From Poecilobothrus nobilitatus (taxonomy: Eukaryota > Arthropoda > Insecta > Diptera > Dolichopodidae): a DNA stretch of 64,000 bases. The stretch covers positions 209,890,093 through 209,954,092 of the forward strand of contig OX352773.1 of NCBI GenBank assembly GCA_947095535.1. Reading direction: 5' to 3'. A program made the translations under genes and the position numbers. Below the pieces are notes generated by a model, which did not search any database, was not told the DNA's origin, and saw only the letters and a list, made by a program, of their open reading frames with translations. This document shows, piece after piece, positions 50,921 to 63,085 of the stretch (positions are counted from its first letter, which is position 1; each line of letters opens with the position of its first letter).

Positions 50921-51191
50921 TTAATTCTTACAATACGCGCACAACCTTTATCATACGCGACTGACAGACTACTGATTTATAAAATCCAACTAAAAAAAAA
51001 ATACAAAATAAACAAAATAAAAAAAAAATTATTAAACAAAATTTTCAACGAACAACGATATCACAACACAACACAATACAACAAAATATTTTTCATAGCA
51101 GCAGCCAAAATCAGCAACAACTCCATACCCATTCTCTAATGATTTCTTCAACAATCAATGATAGATGATAAAATATAATCATAGCAGGCAG
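50921..51191 (+). other. Candidate untranslated exon (speculative)
   Basis: It is preceded by a 14-T tract ending in TTTTAG (50905-50920) and followed by GGCAG|GTACAA, acceptor-like and donor-like sites in the right order. Inside are CpGs (ACAATACGCGCACAAC, CATACGCGACTGACAG) and CAA/CAG-rich sequence (CACAACACAACACAATACAA, CAGCAGCCAAAATCAGCAAC) that recalls insect 5' UTRs. There is no long open frame and part is A-rich low complexity. It could equally be a chance pairing of sites. Confidence 0.22.
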
Positions 51192-53320
51192 GTACAAAAT
51201 AAACGTTTGTTTAGATGTTTGTCTATAAATTGCCCATACAATTTTTATTGTATTGTATTTACAAGTATACATATTCTAAAACTAAGTTTTTTTAATATGT
51301 TTTGTTATGATGCTCATGTTAGCAATAGAATTTTGATAGGAACATCAACATTATCAACAATAAAAATAACAACAAGAACAACAACCACAACATTATCTAA
51401 ACTCAGCTGGTTTTCAAGTTTTACTTGTTTATTATTTTTGTATATACCTTTAGTTTTTCTAAAATACTGATTATCATTATTATGATGAGTGTAGTATTAA
51501 TAAAATGTTGACAAACATTTTTTGTTGCCAGAATTATTTTATTTCTCATTTTCTTGTTAAAAATTTTCAATGTTTCCCAAAAAAAAAACAAAAAAAAAAA
51601 ACAGAGTAAAATTTTAGGATTTTAAGAGAATATTATTTTGATAACGGAATAATATGTTGATGAAAATTGTTTTTATTTATATCGTAATTTGTAAACCGTA
51701 TCGTAGTCCGTAAATTCGTAGACCGTAATATCATAGTTAGTTTAGTAGTTATATTAGATATAAAATTAAATATAAAATTAAAAAGAGAGAACACAAGAAA
51801 AAAAAGAAATTGTTGTACTCTTTAATTTAACTTTCTTTCTTTTCTTTTCCAAATTTTAATTCTTCTATTCTCTCTGTTTATATCAATGTATTAAATAATT
51901 TTTTTTTATGATTGTGGTCTGGAATATTTTGTATTTTGTTTATTTAGGAAAAACTCATTTGTATTTTGTTGTGTTTCTTTTTATTGAGAGGAAAATCATA
52001 ATAAAAGTTATATGATATGGTAATTGTATAAAATTGTATATATACGAATACACAGTACAATACATAATACAAAACAATAATTTTTCAAATTTTTAATGTT
52101 CATTGATGCTTTTTATCATTATTTTTCCAGACTCTGTGACGCTTGAATTTTGTTTTTTTTTTTTTGGAATCTGACTCTGAAGATTGGGATTGTTTTTTTT
52201 ACTTAAATATGTATTTCTAGATTTTACATATTAATATATTATATTTGATAAAGCCGGAGTTGAGCATAGGAGTTAAAGAGCATATTAATATTTATATAAA
52301 ATTATTATGATTATTGTAATATTTAACCTCAGATTTAAATAAAAAGTATACAAAATGATGACACTCAAAATTATTAATCATTTACAATTTTTTTACCCTC
52401 TATCTTCGCTTAATGCTCCATTTGCCAATCCTATATATAGTTGCCATTCTAATATAAAGGGACATACCCCAAGATTGTGAAAAAAAACGTCGGATTTAAA
52501 TAAAATAAATAACAAAAAAGTAAGATATAAGCCGTATATAGACATTATAGTTTTCAATGTATTTTTAAATATGAATCATTTTTGGCTTAAAAAAAAAAAC
52601 GTTCATTATTCACAATTTCTCTTATCAACTTTTCAATAATCTTCTCAATTACAAATACAGTGGATTCAATGGGTTAATTTTACGCCAATTTTACGAAATA
52701 GAAAAGAATCATTCATTAAAAAACTTATGAAAAAATAACAAGAAAAAAAAACTAGAAAAATTCAATAAAATCAGATACTAAAAATAAACAACAAGAACAA
52801 CAACAACGATAATTATACTAATAAAAATCAAAAATCAAAATCACATCAAACGTTTTATTATAAAATAAAAAAAATGATAAAAATACATAATAACAAAAAA
52901 TGTTGAGCAACATTAAAATGTATAAAAATAACATATGTAAGTCAATAAAATTTATATAAAAAAAAAAATAAATAATAATAAATGTTTTATAATCATAACC
53001 ATATAAATGAAAGTACATAAATAAATTATATTAATACTATGTACATAGTATTATGTTTACATACATATAAAAAAGAAATATAAAGAAAACAAAATAAACT
53101 ATAATTTATGGCAATATACTGACTGAAGGCAAAAGAAAAAAATATTTAAAACAAAAGAAAATAATCAGTTTTTTAGCATGGCCTTGCCTTTAGTCCTCAT
53201 TCATTTTTTTTGCAACATAATTTTTAAAAACATTCTGTTTATATACAAATTGAGTACTTTTTCTTGTTCTTATTTTATACAACGAATAGGAAAATAACAT
53301 TAAGAATGACGAGTTAAAAA
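51192..53320. other. Anonymous AT-rich DNA with CAA-rich tracts
   Basis: No gene is supported. CAACAA-rich stretches occur on the plus strand at 51345-51395 and 52788-52808. The 101-codon frame at 51165-51470 includes a T/S-rich run encoded by ACAACAACC-type repeats and has no known domain. The 52730-53100 segment is A-rich. Confidence 0.5.
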
Positions 53321-53450
53321 GAAAATGAATCTACTACTCTAACTCAATACTCAACAGTCGAGATTTCAAATTTACAACAGTACACCGTCGAACAGCAGTA
53401 GTTATGCTCTCTTGGCAATATTTTTGCAACAAGAACAATTTTTTCTTTAT
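53321..53450 (+). other. Short patch of balanced composition
   Basis: CTCAACAGTCGAGATTTC, then ACAGTACACCGTCGAACAGC and GCTCTCTTGGCAAT stand out from the AT background. No ORF or RNA gene can be assigned. Just upstream, GACTGAAGGCA (about 53120) can pair with TGCCTTTAGTC (about 53187) over 11 bp with one G-U pair. Confidence 0.35.
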
Positions 53451-55429
53451 TTCACTCACTTTTGTTTTTATTGTAAAAGCAACCAGATATTATTAATTTG
53501 TTGTTATACTTTTGTACCTATAAATTTTATTGCTTAGATTGTACAAAATAACAAAATGTATATACTGAATATTCAATATTTTGAATATAGAAAAAAAAAA
53601 GCACTAACAAAAATAAATAAAATTATAAAGGCTTATGTTTATTATAATATTATGTATATACATACACATATATATATGTATATACTATATAACTTTTATT
53701 GTATTGAAAATGTCCTTATTCTGCATGGTATCATCCATAAATAAAAAAAAAAATTCAATTTTTATATTATATTCTTAAATTTAAAGTGACCATATGATGA
53801 CATAAAAACATGTGTTTTATGTAGATATTATGTTGAATATACGATTTTTAAATAAAATTAACCTTATTAAAATAAATTGAATAATTATTTAAATTAATAT
53901 CTTTTAATTAATTCACAAATTGTTTTGAAACTCTGATATAGTTTTGTTTTTATTAAATTTAATTTTATACGAGCCAAAACAAAAATTCAATTAAAAATAG
54001 CATTACATAATGTTATGTATATCTACTCTACATAATATCTATACTGATGAAAATCCTCTCTTTAGAAATAAATTCATTGTGTAAAATTTAAATAATTTTA
54101 TTTGTTTTTATAATTGCTGATGATTTTTTTATAATACAGCCATCATAGATCCAATGACTGATCTGAGTGTTCTTCTAATATTATACCAGATTACATCTCA
54201 CAAAGTTCTGTATTCATCCGACTTATGATTCTGTATCCATCCGATATTTGAATTTAAATAAAAATGCTTGACACCTGGTCACTTAAAATTTTGTTACATT
54301 ATTATAAATATGTAGCAACATCATTATTATGTAAGCAACATAATCAAAATCAACATTATCAACAATATTTTATATATAATTGTATATACAATATCCATAT
54401 GTAGGTACATATTGAATACACCAATTCTATACAAAATTATAATATATATATACTCGTATGTCGTTAATAGTTATATACTACATCTCTATTCAAATATTCG
54501 TACATATAAACATATTATATATACAAACATAAGTGTAAGTTGACTAGAAAGGGTATGAAATTGTATTCGTAGATAGGATTGAGTTGACAGTTGAAATGGA
54601 TTATGTTCTCGTCCTGCTACATAATAGATATTATTCATACATTACTGATGATGGTATGCTTGCTCTGTTTATTTTTTTATTTTTTTGTTTGTTTGTTTTT
54701 TGTTCTTATTATTGTTGTACTTATGTTTTTTTTATTGTTGTATTTATTATGATGTATAGCTTGATGTATTTAATGTTGAGACAGGTAAAGGTATAAAAAT
54801 TATTTGTTGTAAAAAATAAACGAGAAACGATTTCGAAATTTTTCATTTCATTTTATTGTAACTTTTTCCTAGTTTTTCGTTTTTTTTTTGGTTGTATTTT
54901 CTATTTTTGTTTTTTTTTTATTTGGTAGTACAGTTAAAAAAAAAAACCCTAAACTGTGAATTCATGGTAGGTTAGGTTGAAGGATTGGATGAAAATATGT
55001 GCAATTATGGTAACAAAAGAGTAAAAAAATATAGGTGGAGTGGAAGGTATATGTTATTTTTTGCGGCGTATGCTATGTGGTGTATGAATTTTTATTTGTT
55101 TTTTTTTTAGTATATGACTATACTATTTTTAAGTATAGGACATAGTTCATGTTTATATTCTATTTTTTTATTACATTTCTGTATTTTATTTCCTCATTTT
55201 CCAAGTTACAATAAGGTACCAGTGCAGAGATGTAAACAAAAAAAAAAACATTCGAATTTTATTTTGTTTAACTACATATTGTATTCATATATTTAGATTC
55301 TTGTTTTACATTTGGGATGAATAAAAATTTAGGGTGGCATAGTGACATTGAATAATAGAAAATGATTTAGAAATGATGTAATGTTACAAAAAGTTGGATT
55401 AATTTCGTATTTTTTTTTAGTTTAATTGA
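53451..55429. other. Anonymous AT-rich noncoding DNA
   Basis: No gene is visible. AT-rich microsatellite-like sequence lies at 53640-53690 and 54355-54530, and a T/G-rich stretch at 54665-54790 explains the C/F/V-rich frame there. GGTAGGTTAGGTTGAAGG near 54965 resembles two telomeric TTAGG units but is not an array. Confidence 0.6.
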
Positions 55430-55800
55430 ACGCAGTTTCGAAAGTTAACACTATTATTAACTCTAGTTACTAGATCTACAAAACTAGTAATAGGAGGTAG
55501 AGAGAACCGAAAAACAGCAGTTAGGTGTCGATCTTCTACACGTTAGTTAGATCAACTACAGTTGTTAACAGAAACAAAACCGACAGAATCGTCTCTTATG
55601 GAACAAAATAAATCCACATGACAGCAGCATGTGAAAAATCTCATCATATAATAATGCCACGACACCCTAAATAGGGTATTAAAGAGACTAGATCTATATT
55701 CTAAAACTTCATTATATTTTCCTTTTGGAAAACTGTTATTGCTGTGGCTTCTATTGGTATTCTGAAAGGTTTCTATCAAGAAATATTTTTGTAAGTATCA
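55430..55800. other. Patch of balanced composition, unclassified
   Basis: More G+C and more complex than its surroundings (GTGTCGATCTTCTACACG, CACATGACAGCAGCATGTG, ATGCCACGACACCC). The minus-strand frame 55552-55779 (75 codons; contains the run FTCCCHVDLFCSIRDD) has a less biased composition than other frames here, but I recognise no family, start context or splice structure. It may be an old transposon fragment or a short exon. Confidence 0.35.
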
Positions 55801-58800
55801 AATTAAAGCTCTAAAACAGTTAGTTATTTAGTGGTGTCACCAGTCAGTATGATATTCTTTAAACGTCGTATCAAAAGCTAATCATTAGCTATAACTATAG
55901 TTATTTATAGTTTTACTTTTATATTAATGACTGATTAAATGGTGTTCGCTTAAATGTATTCAATAAAACCCTATATATTCAATAAAACTCAAGTCAATAT
56001 ACTCTATAGTACTTGCTAATTAAAGAAAAATGGTGATTATAAAGTGATACAAATATGCTAAATAAAAATTTGGAGGATTATGGTTGAAAATTATATAAAT
56101 TTGAAATTACGGTTGATAAAGCCAAAATTTCTTTAAAAGGTAAGTATTAAAATTAAGATATGAAATGTAGACAAATCTATAAGTTGAAAAAATAGAGAAA
56201 ATTATTTAAAAATATATGTTGCATACATATAGGAGTAAATTTAAGTTTATTTCAATTACTTTAATGTATGCACTCGTATATTTTTTTCTACATATAAGCA
56301 ATAAAGAAGAAATAATGAAATTCTGGACGATATAAAAAATATTTTTAGAAAGATTCACGTGTATCGATAATATTTTTATTTAATATCATAATGTGTTGAA
56401 TTTCTATGAATTAAACCATAAATTTATTTAATCTTTATTGCAAGTTTTTATAAAAAAAAATATATTATATTTTAATATTGAATTTAAAAAATTTTCCTTT
56501 CTTTCTTTATATCTCACAAGTAAATTGTACAACTATTTTTTTTTTTGTATATAAAAAATTCATAACATCTTTTTTTGTTCAGCACCAGTAACAAAAAATA
56601 AAAAATACTGATTTTTAGAAGAAATTTTTGAAGGAAAATTTAGTTTTTAAAAGATCTTAATAATTTTGATTATTTTGGAACAACAAATATTTAATGAGAA
56701 ATTCGGATTAAACTAAGCATGAGATGAAGTTTTTTCAGGTGTAAATAAATCAGGATATTGTCCTGAGGTTTTTACTTTATACTTTTCTTTTCTTAAGATT
56801 AAATTTTTTTTATATATTTCTCTTCATTTTTTCCAACACTTTTCAGTTGCATTAAAAAACAATAGTAACGAAAAAGGTAAAGAAAAGTAAAAGAATGAAA
56901 GAGATAGAAGAATAAAAACAAAAACGACTATTTTATATACCAGTCACAAAAAAAAAAAAATTATAAAAGAAAATATAGTTGTTGCATATTGCTCTATCTG
57001 TTTTCTTAATCTTTTTTTTCTTTTTCTTCTCTTTTCTTTTTTAAATAGTTCTTATAGATTCCCCCAAAACTTTTAAATATAAAAGTAGAAAAAAAAGAAA
57101 AACAAAAATCACTTTTTTTTGTTTTATTAGTTAAATTTTATTTTTATGTTGATATGAAATTTAACCCTAGGGAATATTTGACCTAAAAGTTCAAAATTCT
57201 TAAAAAAAAAAAAAAAAAATTTGATACAATAAGAAAAATCTTAACACAATTAGCTAGGGCTTAAGAATTTTAGTTAGAAAATCTTAAGAAATTGAAATAA
57301 AAAAAAACTTTTAGTTATTTTTCAAAAATTTCCAAATATTTTAGAGAAGTCTAATAAATTATAGAAAATATAAAAATTAGGGTTGATGTCTAGACTAAAA
57401 AGATTTAGAAATGAGATTTGGTAACTTAATTATGGATGTATTAAAGTTTTATTTAATTAATATGGATGAGAGTTTCAATATAGAAAATAAGTTAAAAAAA
57501 ATAAACATTAACGAATCAATTAATTAGGATTTTTATTCTAAGAAATTACTGAATCTTTTATCCTACAATTTGAAAAGCAAATTAAAATATAGTTTAAGTT
57601 GAGAGCAGTAGAATCTTTAAGTGAATAAGTTTTATGTTTTTCTTTTTTCTCTTTTAACCATAAATGCGGCGGTTAAAATGAAATCTAAACTGCAAATTGC
57701 TAGTATTATTTCAACAATTATTATATATCTTACTTCAATTTTATTTTTAAATTAGACTGATTTAAGAAAAATCAAAAATTTTGTGTTTACAACTGCAAAC
57801 CGTATTGTCATAACACACATTATTATTATATCAGATAAAAAAAAAATTTTTTTGACATAATCAATGTAAAAACGCCTTAGTGAATAGGAAGCATAATAGG
57901 AGTTTTCTAACATATACATTAGATCGAAATCGGCACAGCATTTTATGTGCTCTTATAACTGAGCATCCATATTTAATTATAATTTTAATTAGATACAAAA
58001 CAAAACAGTTTAAATTATTTCGACTTTCCATTTAAAATTTGTCTTTTATATTATTCAGTGTTGTTCTTCTTTTTTTTTTGATTTGACTCGTGCTTTTAAT
58101 TTTATAGACTTTTTTTACCCGAGTCTATTTTATGAAACAAAAAAAAAAAAAAAATTGAACTTAAAATAATTTACGATATTGTTTATTATTCATAAATACC
58201 AGGCTAAACCAAACAAAAGTACGGAAAAATAAATAAAGTTATGCAAAAGAAGTAGAAGTAGTAAAAAAAAACTTTTAAAGGTAAATAGTGAGTAATAATG
58301 GAGATATTTTTTTCTTTAAATAGGAATACTATACGTGCATTTTAATACTATATAATATATTTGCGGAGTAAATTTAGGGTGACATTTTTATTATAAAATT
58401 AAGAATTCTTCTACTCTTCTTTTGAAATAATTTTATGTTACAGAAAAAATAGGTAATAAGATTTTTTGTGGGTCTAAATGTAGTTATTAAGAGTTGAAAA
58501 TTATTACAAAGTATATAGGTATATAAGTTTTTTATAATTAAAAAAAATAAATATATATATATCTATCATAGAACTTGACTTCATTGAATTCAAGAAGAAC
58601 CTAAGACAATATAATATACTGACCATTTAATTTCATATGCGACATGTGAGTTTTATAGCAAATAGGGTTGTGTAATGTTAATTCTTTATGATTAAATTAT
58701 ATGATTTTATGATAATCTCAACCATTTCGACTATGCTGATGATAAATGTTTTCTAGATCTTTAATATCTAAATGATATTATTGATTTTAATTTTATTTTC

Positions 58801-58804
58801 TTTT
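55801..58804. other. Anonymous AT-rich noncoding DNA, one probable repeat remnant
   Basis: No gene is visible. At about 57890-58040, TTAGATCGAAATCGGCAC with a TTATGTGCTCTTATAACTGA block is typical in style of decayed insect repeats and weakly resembles 8850-8880 near TTAATTAGATACAAAA. A 17-A run lies at about 57204. Confidence 0.5.
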
Positions 58805-59165
58805 TATAACGGCTGAGGGAACTCATTAATAATCCGCAGACTCCGACTACGTATTGCAATTTCGAAAGTACGTAAAATTATAGAGAATTGTTGCGTTCCG
58901 AGCTTTGTATGATTTCAATTTATACAATGTCGGATAAGCCTTGGATTTAATCATTTGACAACCTATGACAAACAAATAAAGAAATCGATCTTAATTTTAA
59001 CTTTTAAATGGCAGTTGTTGTTGTTGTTGTTTGATAAGGGAGAAATAGAAAACCAGTAGAAGTACTATCCTTACTTAAGGCAATTCGGTCTGTTATTCAC
59101 GCCATCTGCAAGAGATGCTCCGATTATAGCAGCGTCTTATCGAGCGTCATAATCTTCAAAATTTA
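58805..59165. other. Patch of balanced composition with a TTG microsatellite
   Basis: ATAATCCGCAGACTCCGACT, TTGCGTTCCGAGC and CGCCATCTGCAAGAGATGC stand out against the AT background. A (TTG)5 microsatellite lies at about 59015-59031. A plus-strand frame of about 40 codons near 59040-59165 (SLLKAIRSVIHAICKRCSDY) ends in a stop and matches no family I know. Confidence 0.35.
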
Positions 59166-62100
59166 AAATTTCCTTAATTCTCTTATGTTTTTTTTGGACG
59201 GCAACAAACAATATAAAGACAGTAAAGACATTTTTATGTTATAAATATAAAAAATATTTTTTTAGTTTCATTTATTTTTTTTTTTTTTTTGTTATGGTTT
59301 TTTAAATTATAGTTTTATTAAATATTAAAAAATATTCTAAAACTTCAATTACTATTAAAAACATGAATACATTTTTTTCTTTTTATTTTTATAAAATTTT
59401 TTGGATTAATAAAATTTTTGTATTATATTATACATATTCAGTTTTTGTTTTTGTTATGCATTATGAATATAAGTTAACTATAAAACTAAAAACAAAAAAA
59501 AAAAAAAATAAAACAAATATTTTGAATAAATTGAGAGCACGTACTCTAGATTTAAAGAGGAGGAAATATTTATACAAAAAAAAAAAAAACAAATTGAAAG
59601 AGTTTAGAAAAAAATTTTAAAATTTTTAACTCTTCTGAAAAGAATTTTTTTTTTTTTTAACAAAAATTGAGGTTATTAGCATTAATTAAAGTAATTAAGT
59701 AACTTTGTAAAGTTATTTTATATATGTTGAAGTTATTTTGTAAATAGAAGTTAGTACATATTAAAATTTCAAAGATTTTTTAAGGATTAAAACTTTTTTT
59801 TTTTTTTTTTTTAAATAAAGCTTAAGTATAAGGAAAAAAACGAATTTATGAGTGTAAAACTTAAATTAAAATTATTTTCGTTGATATTTCTAAAAGTTAT
59901 CAAGTATATTAAAGATTACATAATAATAATAAAAAAAAAAAAAAAAACTACCTTTATAAAATATTGGTTATATTGTTAAGGATCAAATGAGTAACAGTTT
60001 AAGAGCGAAAACATTTGCCCATTTTATAAGTCATTCATAAATATTTCTCTTATCATTAGTAGATTTGTCAAAATCAGATTACAATGTCCAATCTAAATTT
60101 AAAAAGTTTAGCATATGTCCTAACATATACACAACACTTTGAAATTTAATAATTTTTAATACCAGTCTTTTAGTTTTTCATTCTGATTTGCTGATGGTTG
60201 TCTCTAAAATAAGTTGTCTAATATTTTATAATTTATTTTGATGATTTTAATAAATTAAATTTGACCAATAATTGTTTGACTAATTTAACAATTCCATTCC
60301 ATCCAAATATTACAATAAATATAAAAAAAAAACCCATTAAAAACTATATGGAAAAGAACGAATAAGCGACAACAAAGGAATCATTTCGTTTTCTATTTTG
60401 TTCTAATCTAAATGTCGGAGGTGTTTCAGACTGACTGAAAAACATAATAAATATAAAACTTTATTTAAATACTCATTAATCTAAAATCATTACTGATGGA
60501 TGATAAGAAGCTGCTAATTTTGTAAAAAAAAAAAATGACCATAATTACGTTGTACGTTATTTTTTTTTTAAAGTAAATTTAAGATCAGATCTATTAAAAT
60601 AAAACTGAGAATTATTTCACAAAAATCGATACCAAATTTTTATACAGTTTATGAAGAAAAAAGTTATTTTACATATTATTATCCTTTTTATAGTAACAAA
60701 TACAGGTTATGTCCTTATAAAAATTTATACTTTTAGTAAACAATTTTAAATTCTAAAGGATCTTTATGTCCTTATTTTAAATTTATTGTTATTCAATTTG
60801 TTTTTCTTTTATAAAAAAATTTTAAGTTTTTTTTTCTTTTTGTTCTTTTTTGTATGGTTATTTAAAATTTCTTATTTAGTTTGGTATTTTGTTTTTTAAT
60901 ATACATATATCTAAGAACCTTGAGGAATCTAAGATTAAACTAAAAAAAATTTGAAATCATACTGAATTTTTTTTTTTTAGGTCAATTAAAAAATGGTTAA
61001 TTTTGGTATGTACTTATAAACTACTAAACTAAATCTCTGGTTCTAAACTCATTAGGTCTTTTTGAATGCTAAAAATTTCCAATTCAATAAGAAATACTGC
61101 TTACATTCGGCTTTCAACTAATATTGTCTTTTTAACAGATTATATAATTTTTTTAATTATTTCTCGAATAAACTTCTTTTGAATTTAACGTGTTAAAAAA
61201 CTTTCCGACAACTTTCCGATTATATCTTCTCTTCTCCTTCCAAAACCCTATTCAGAGAACCAAAATTATATGATTACCCTTAAATATTCAAAACATAAAT
61301 AAAAACATTTTAACTTACATATTATTTATAGAAAAATATAAGTTTTTTTTTCTTAAAAAAAAGATTAGGTAATTGAATGGAAAATTTTAAAGCGTAGATA
61401 TGTGTAAAAAATTTTTGTATACATTTTTTCGGTTGTGGTGTGGTTAAAAAGGTAAAATGATCTAAAATTCGTATGTTTTATTTATAATATTTAAAAAAAA
61501 AACAAAATAAAATCTATTTTCAAAAACTAGAAAGAGTTAAATTTTATTAAATAAAATATAAAGTGATACAAATCACAAAACAACTTTTGTAACTGAAAAT
61601 TATGTTAAATCGAAACCTATTACCATTTTAACCTTTTAAAAACTTACGTTTACAAAATTTTTATATTTATAAAATATTCTTTTTTGTCAATTTTATTAGT
61701 GTATGTTTGATTCTACCCATTCAAAATTGAATTGACCATATCAATAAGTCATATAGTAAAATTTTAATGTTTTATGAATTTCCTAAAATTTTTGAAATGA
61801 ATTTTCATTCCCTAAATGAACCTAAAGGGACCACCATAATTAAATTTAATCCTCGCAAAAAGTTAGAACAGCTACTTTGCAAAGTAATTTTCCTCTTTTG
61901 GCTGATCTCTCAAAAACTCATTTTAAATTTTAAATGAAAAGATTCATTAACTAAAACGTTCAATAATAAATCCAACCTTACTTTGGAAACACATTTTCAC
62001 AACACAAACACTAAATAGGGTTAACATTTTAAAGTCAAAATCCTTTTCCAAACAGAAAGGCATCCATGGAAGATGTGTTAAAAGTGCGTATTTTTAAAAT

Positions 62101-62278
62101 AAAAAAAGAAACAAAGATATAGCATAGAATTTGCATTAATTTAATTTTCGACATTCAAATACTGAAATACATTTATACTTACATAAATACAAAAATAAAT
62201 TTATAAATACTAACACAAAAAAAAAAAAACTACAATCAATAAAAATATCCTTAAAAACAAAATTTAAACATAAAAAAA
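59166..62278. other. Anonymous AT-rich noncoding DNA
   Basis: No gene is visible. Homopolymers are frequent (59275-59290 T, 59798-59812 T, 59931-59947 A). The 85-codon frame at 59363-59620 is K/N/F-rich and translates A-runs. No similarity to other repeats in the window was found. Confidence 0.6.
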
Positions 62279-63085
62279 ACAAGGTAGAAAATAAACCAAC
62301 GGTTTTTAAAAGCCCACATTTCCAAAAGACAATATAAACTGTTTAGAATTGTGATTTGCACAAAAATTTGAAAATTTTATGTAATAAGAAAAATTGTAAA
62401 AATAGAACTTCTCGGGAATTTTGAGCGGCTAAGTCCAGAACCCTATATAACTAAGAAAAACCGTTAACACATGTAAAACTATATTATTGAACCTTTAATT
62501 TTCATGTCTTGCCGCAGAAAAATTTGTACAGGTGCCTAAGTTACAGGTGTCTAAAAATAGCAAATTTTCAATTTTTGAGCCCTCATAACATAAACAGGGG
62601 GTGGTACAAAAATTTTTTCTGAGCAAACTTATACTAATTCTAAAAGTTCTCTCCCTTCAAGCCGCTATAAAAAGCGTGCCGGCGTTATGAAGGTAGAAAA
62701 ATCATGCAAAATTTGGTTTTCACATAATGGTAAATTTAAATACTAAATTTAAAATCTATATATAACTTTGATATTGATTTATTAAGGTAAAAAAAAATTC
62801 CAGTCGAATGGCGTTTTCATATTACAAAAATGTTAGGCGAAACATGAGATATACGCGTTCAAAAATAGGGCTTTTTCAAAGTTTGAAGGATTCCCTGATA
62901 GATGGGGCTACATGAAAAAGTTGTTCAACAAAATTAATTTTTTTATGAAACCTACCCATGTTTAAAATTTTTTTTCTCTATCTTTAACGGTGTATATGTT
63001 TTGTAAACAGACGGACAGGACGGGCAGAAGGAGTGAAACTAATAGGCACATTTTTTCAAAATTTTTTTGGGAATGTGCTAAAAAC
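62279..63085 (+). mobile_element. Repeat family A, copy 6
   Basis: Near full length: begins ACAAGGTAGAAAATAAACCA, with subterminal AAAAGCCCACATTTCCAAAA, GTGCCTAAGTTACAGGTGTC, AGCGTGCCGGCGTTATGAAG, GTCGAATGGCGTTTTCATAT and a 3' end ACAGACGGACAGGACGGGCA, then GAATGTGCTAAAAAC. The last hairpin base pair is altered. It is close in sequence to copies 2 and 4, suggesting more recent activity of that subgroup. Confidence 0.85.

Noticed and set aside
53110..53200. microRNA precursor
   Set aside because: Only an 11-bp stem with one G-U pair and a loop of more than 50 nt; no extended duplex.
54960..54985. Insect telomeric TTAGG array
   Set aside because: Only about two units (GGTTAGGTT); no array.
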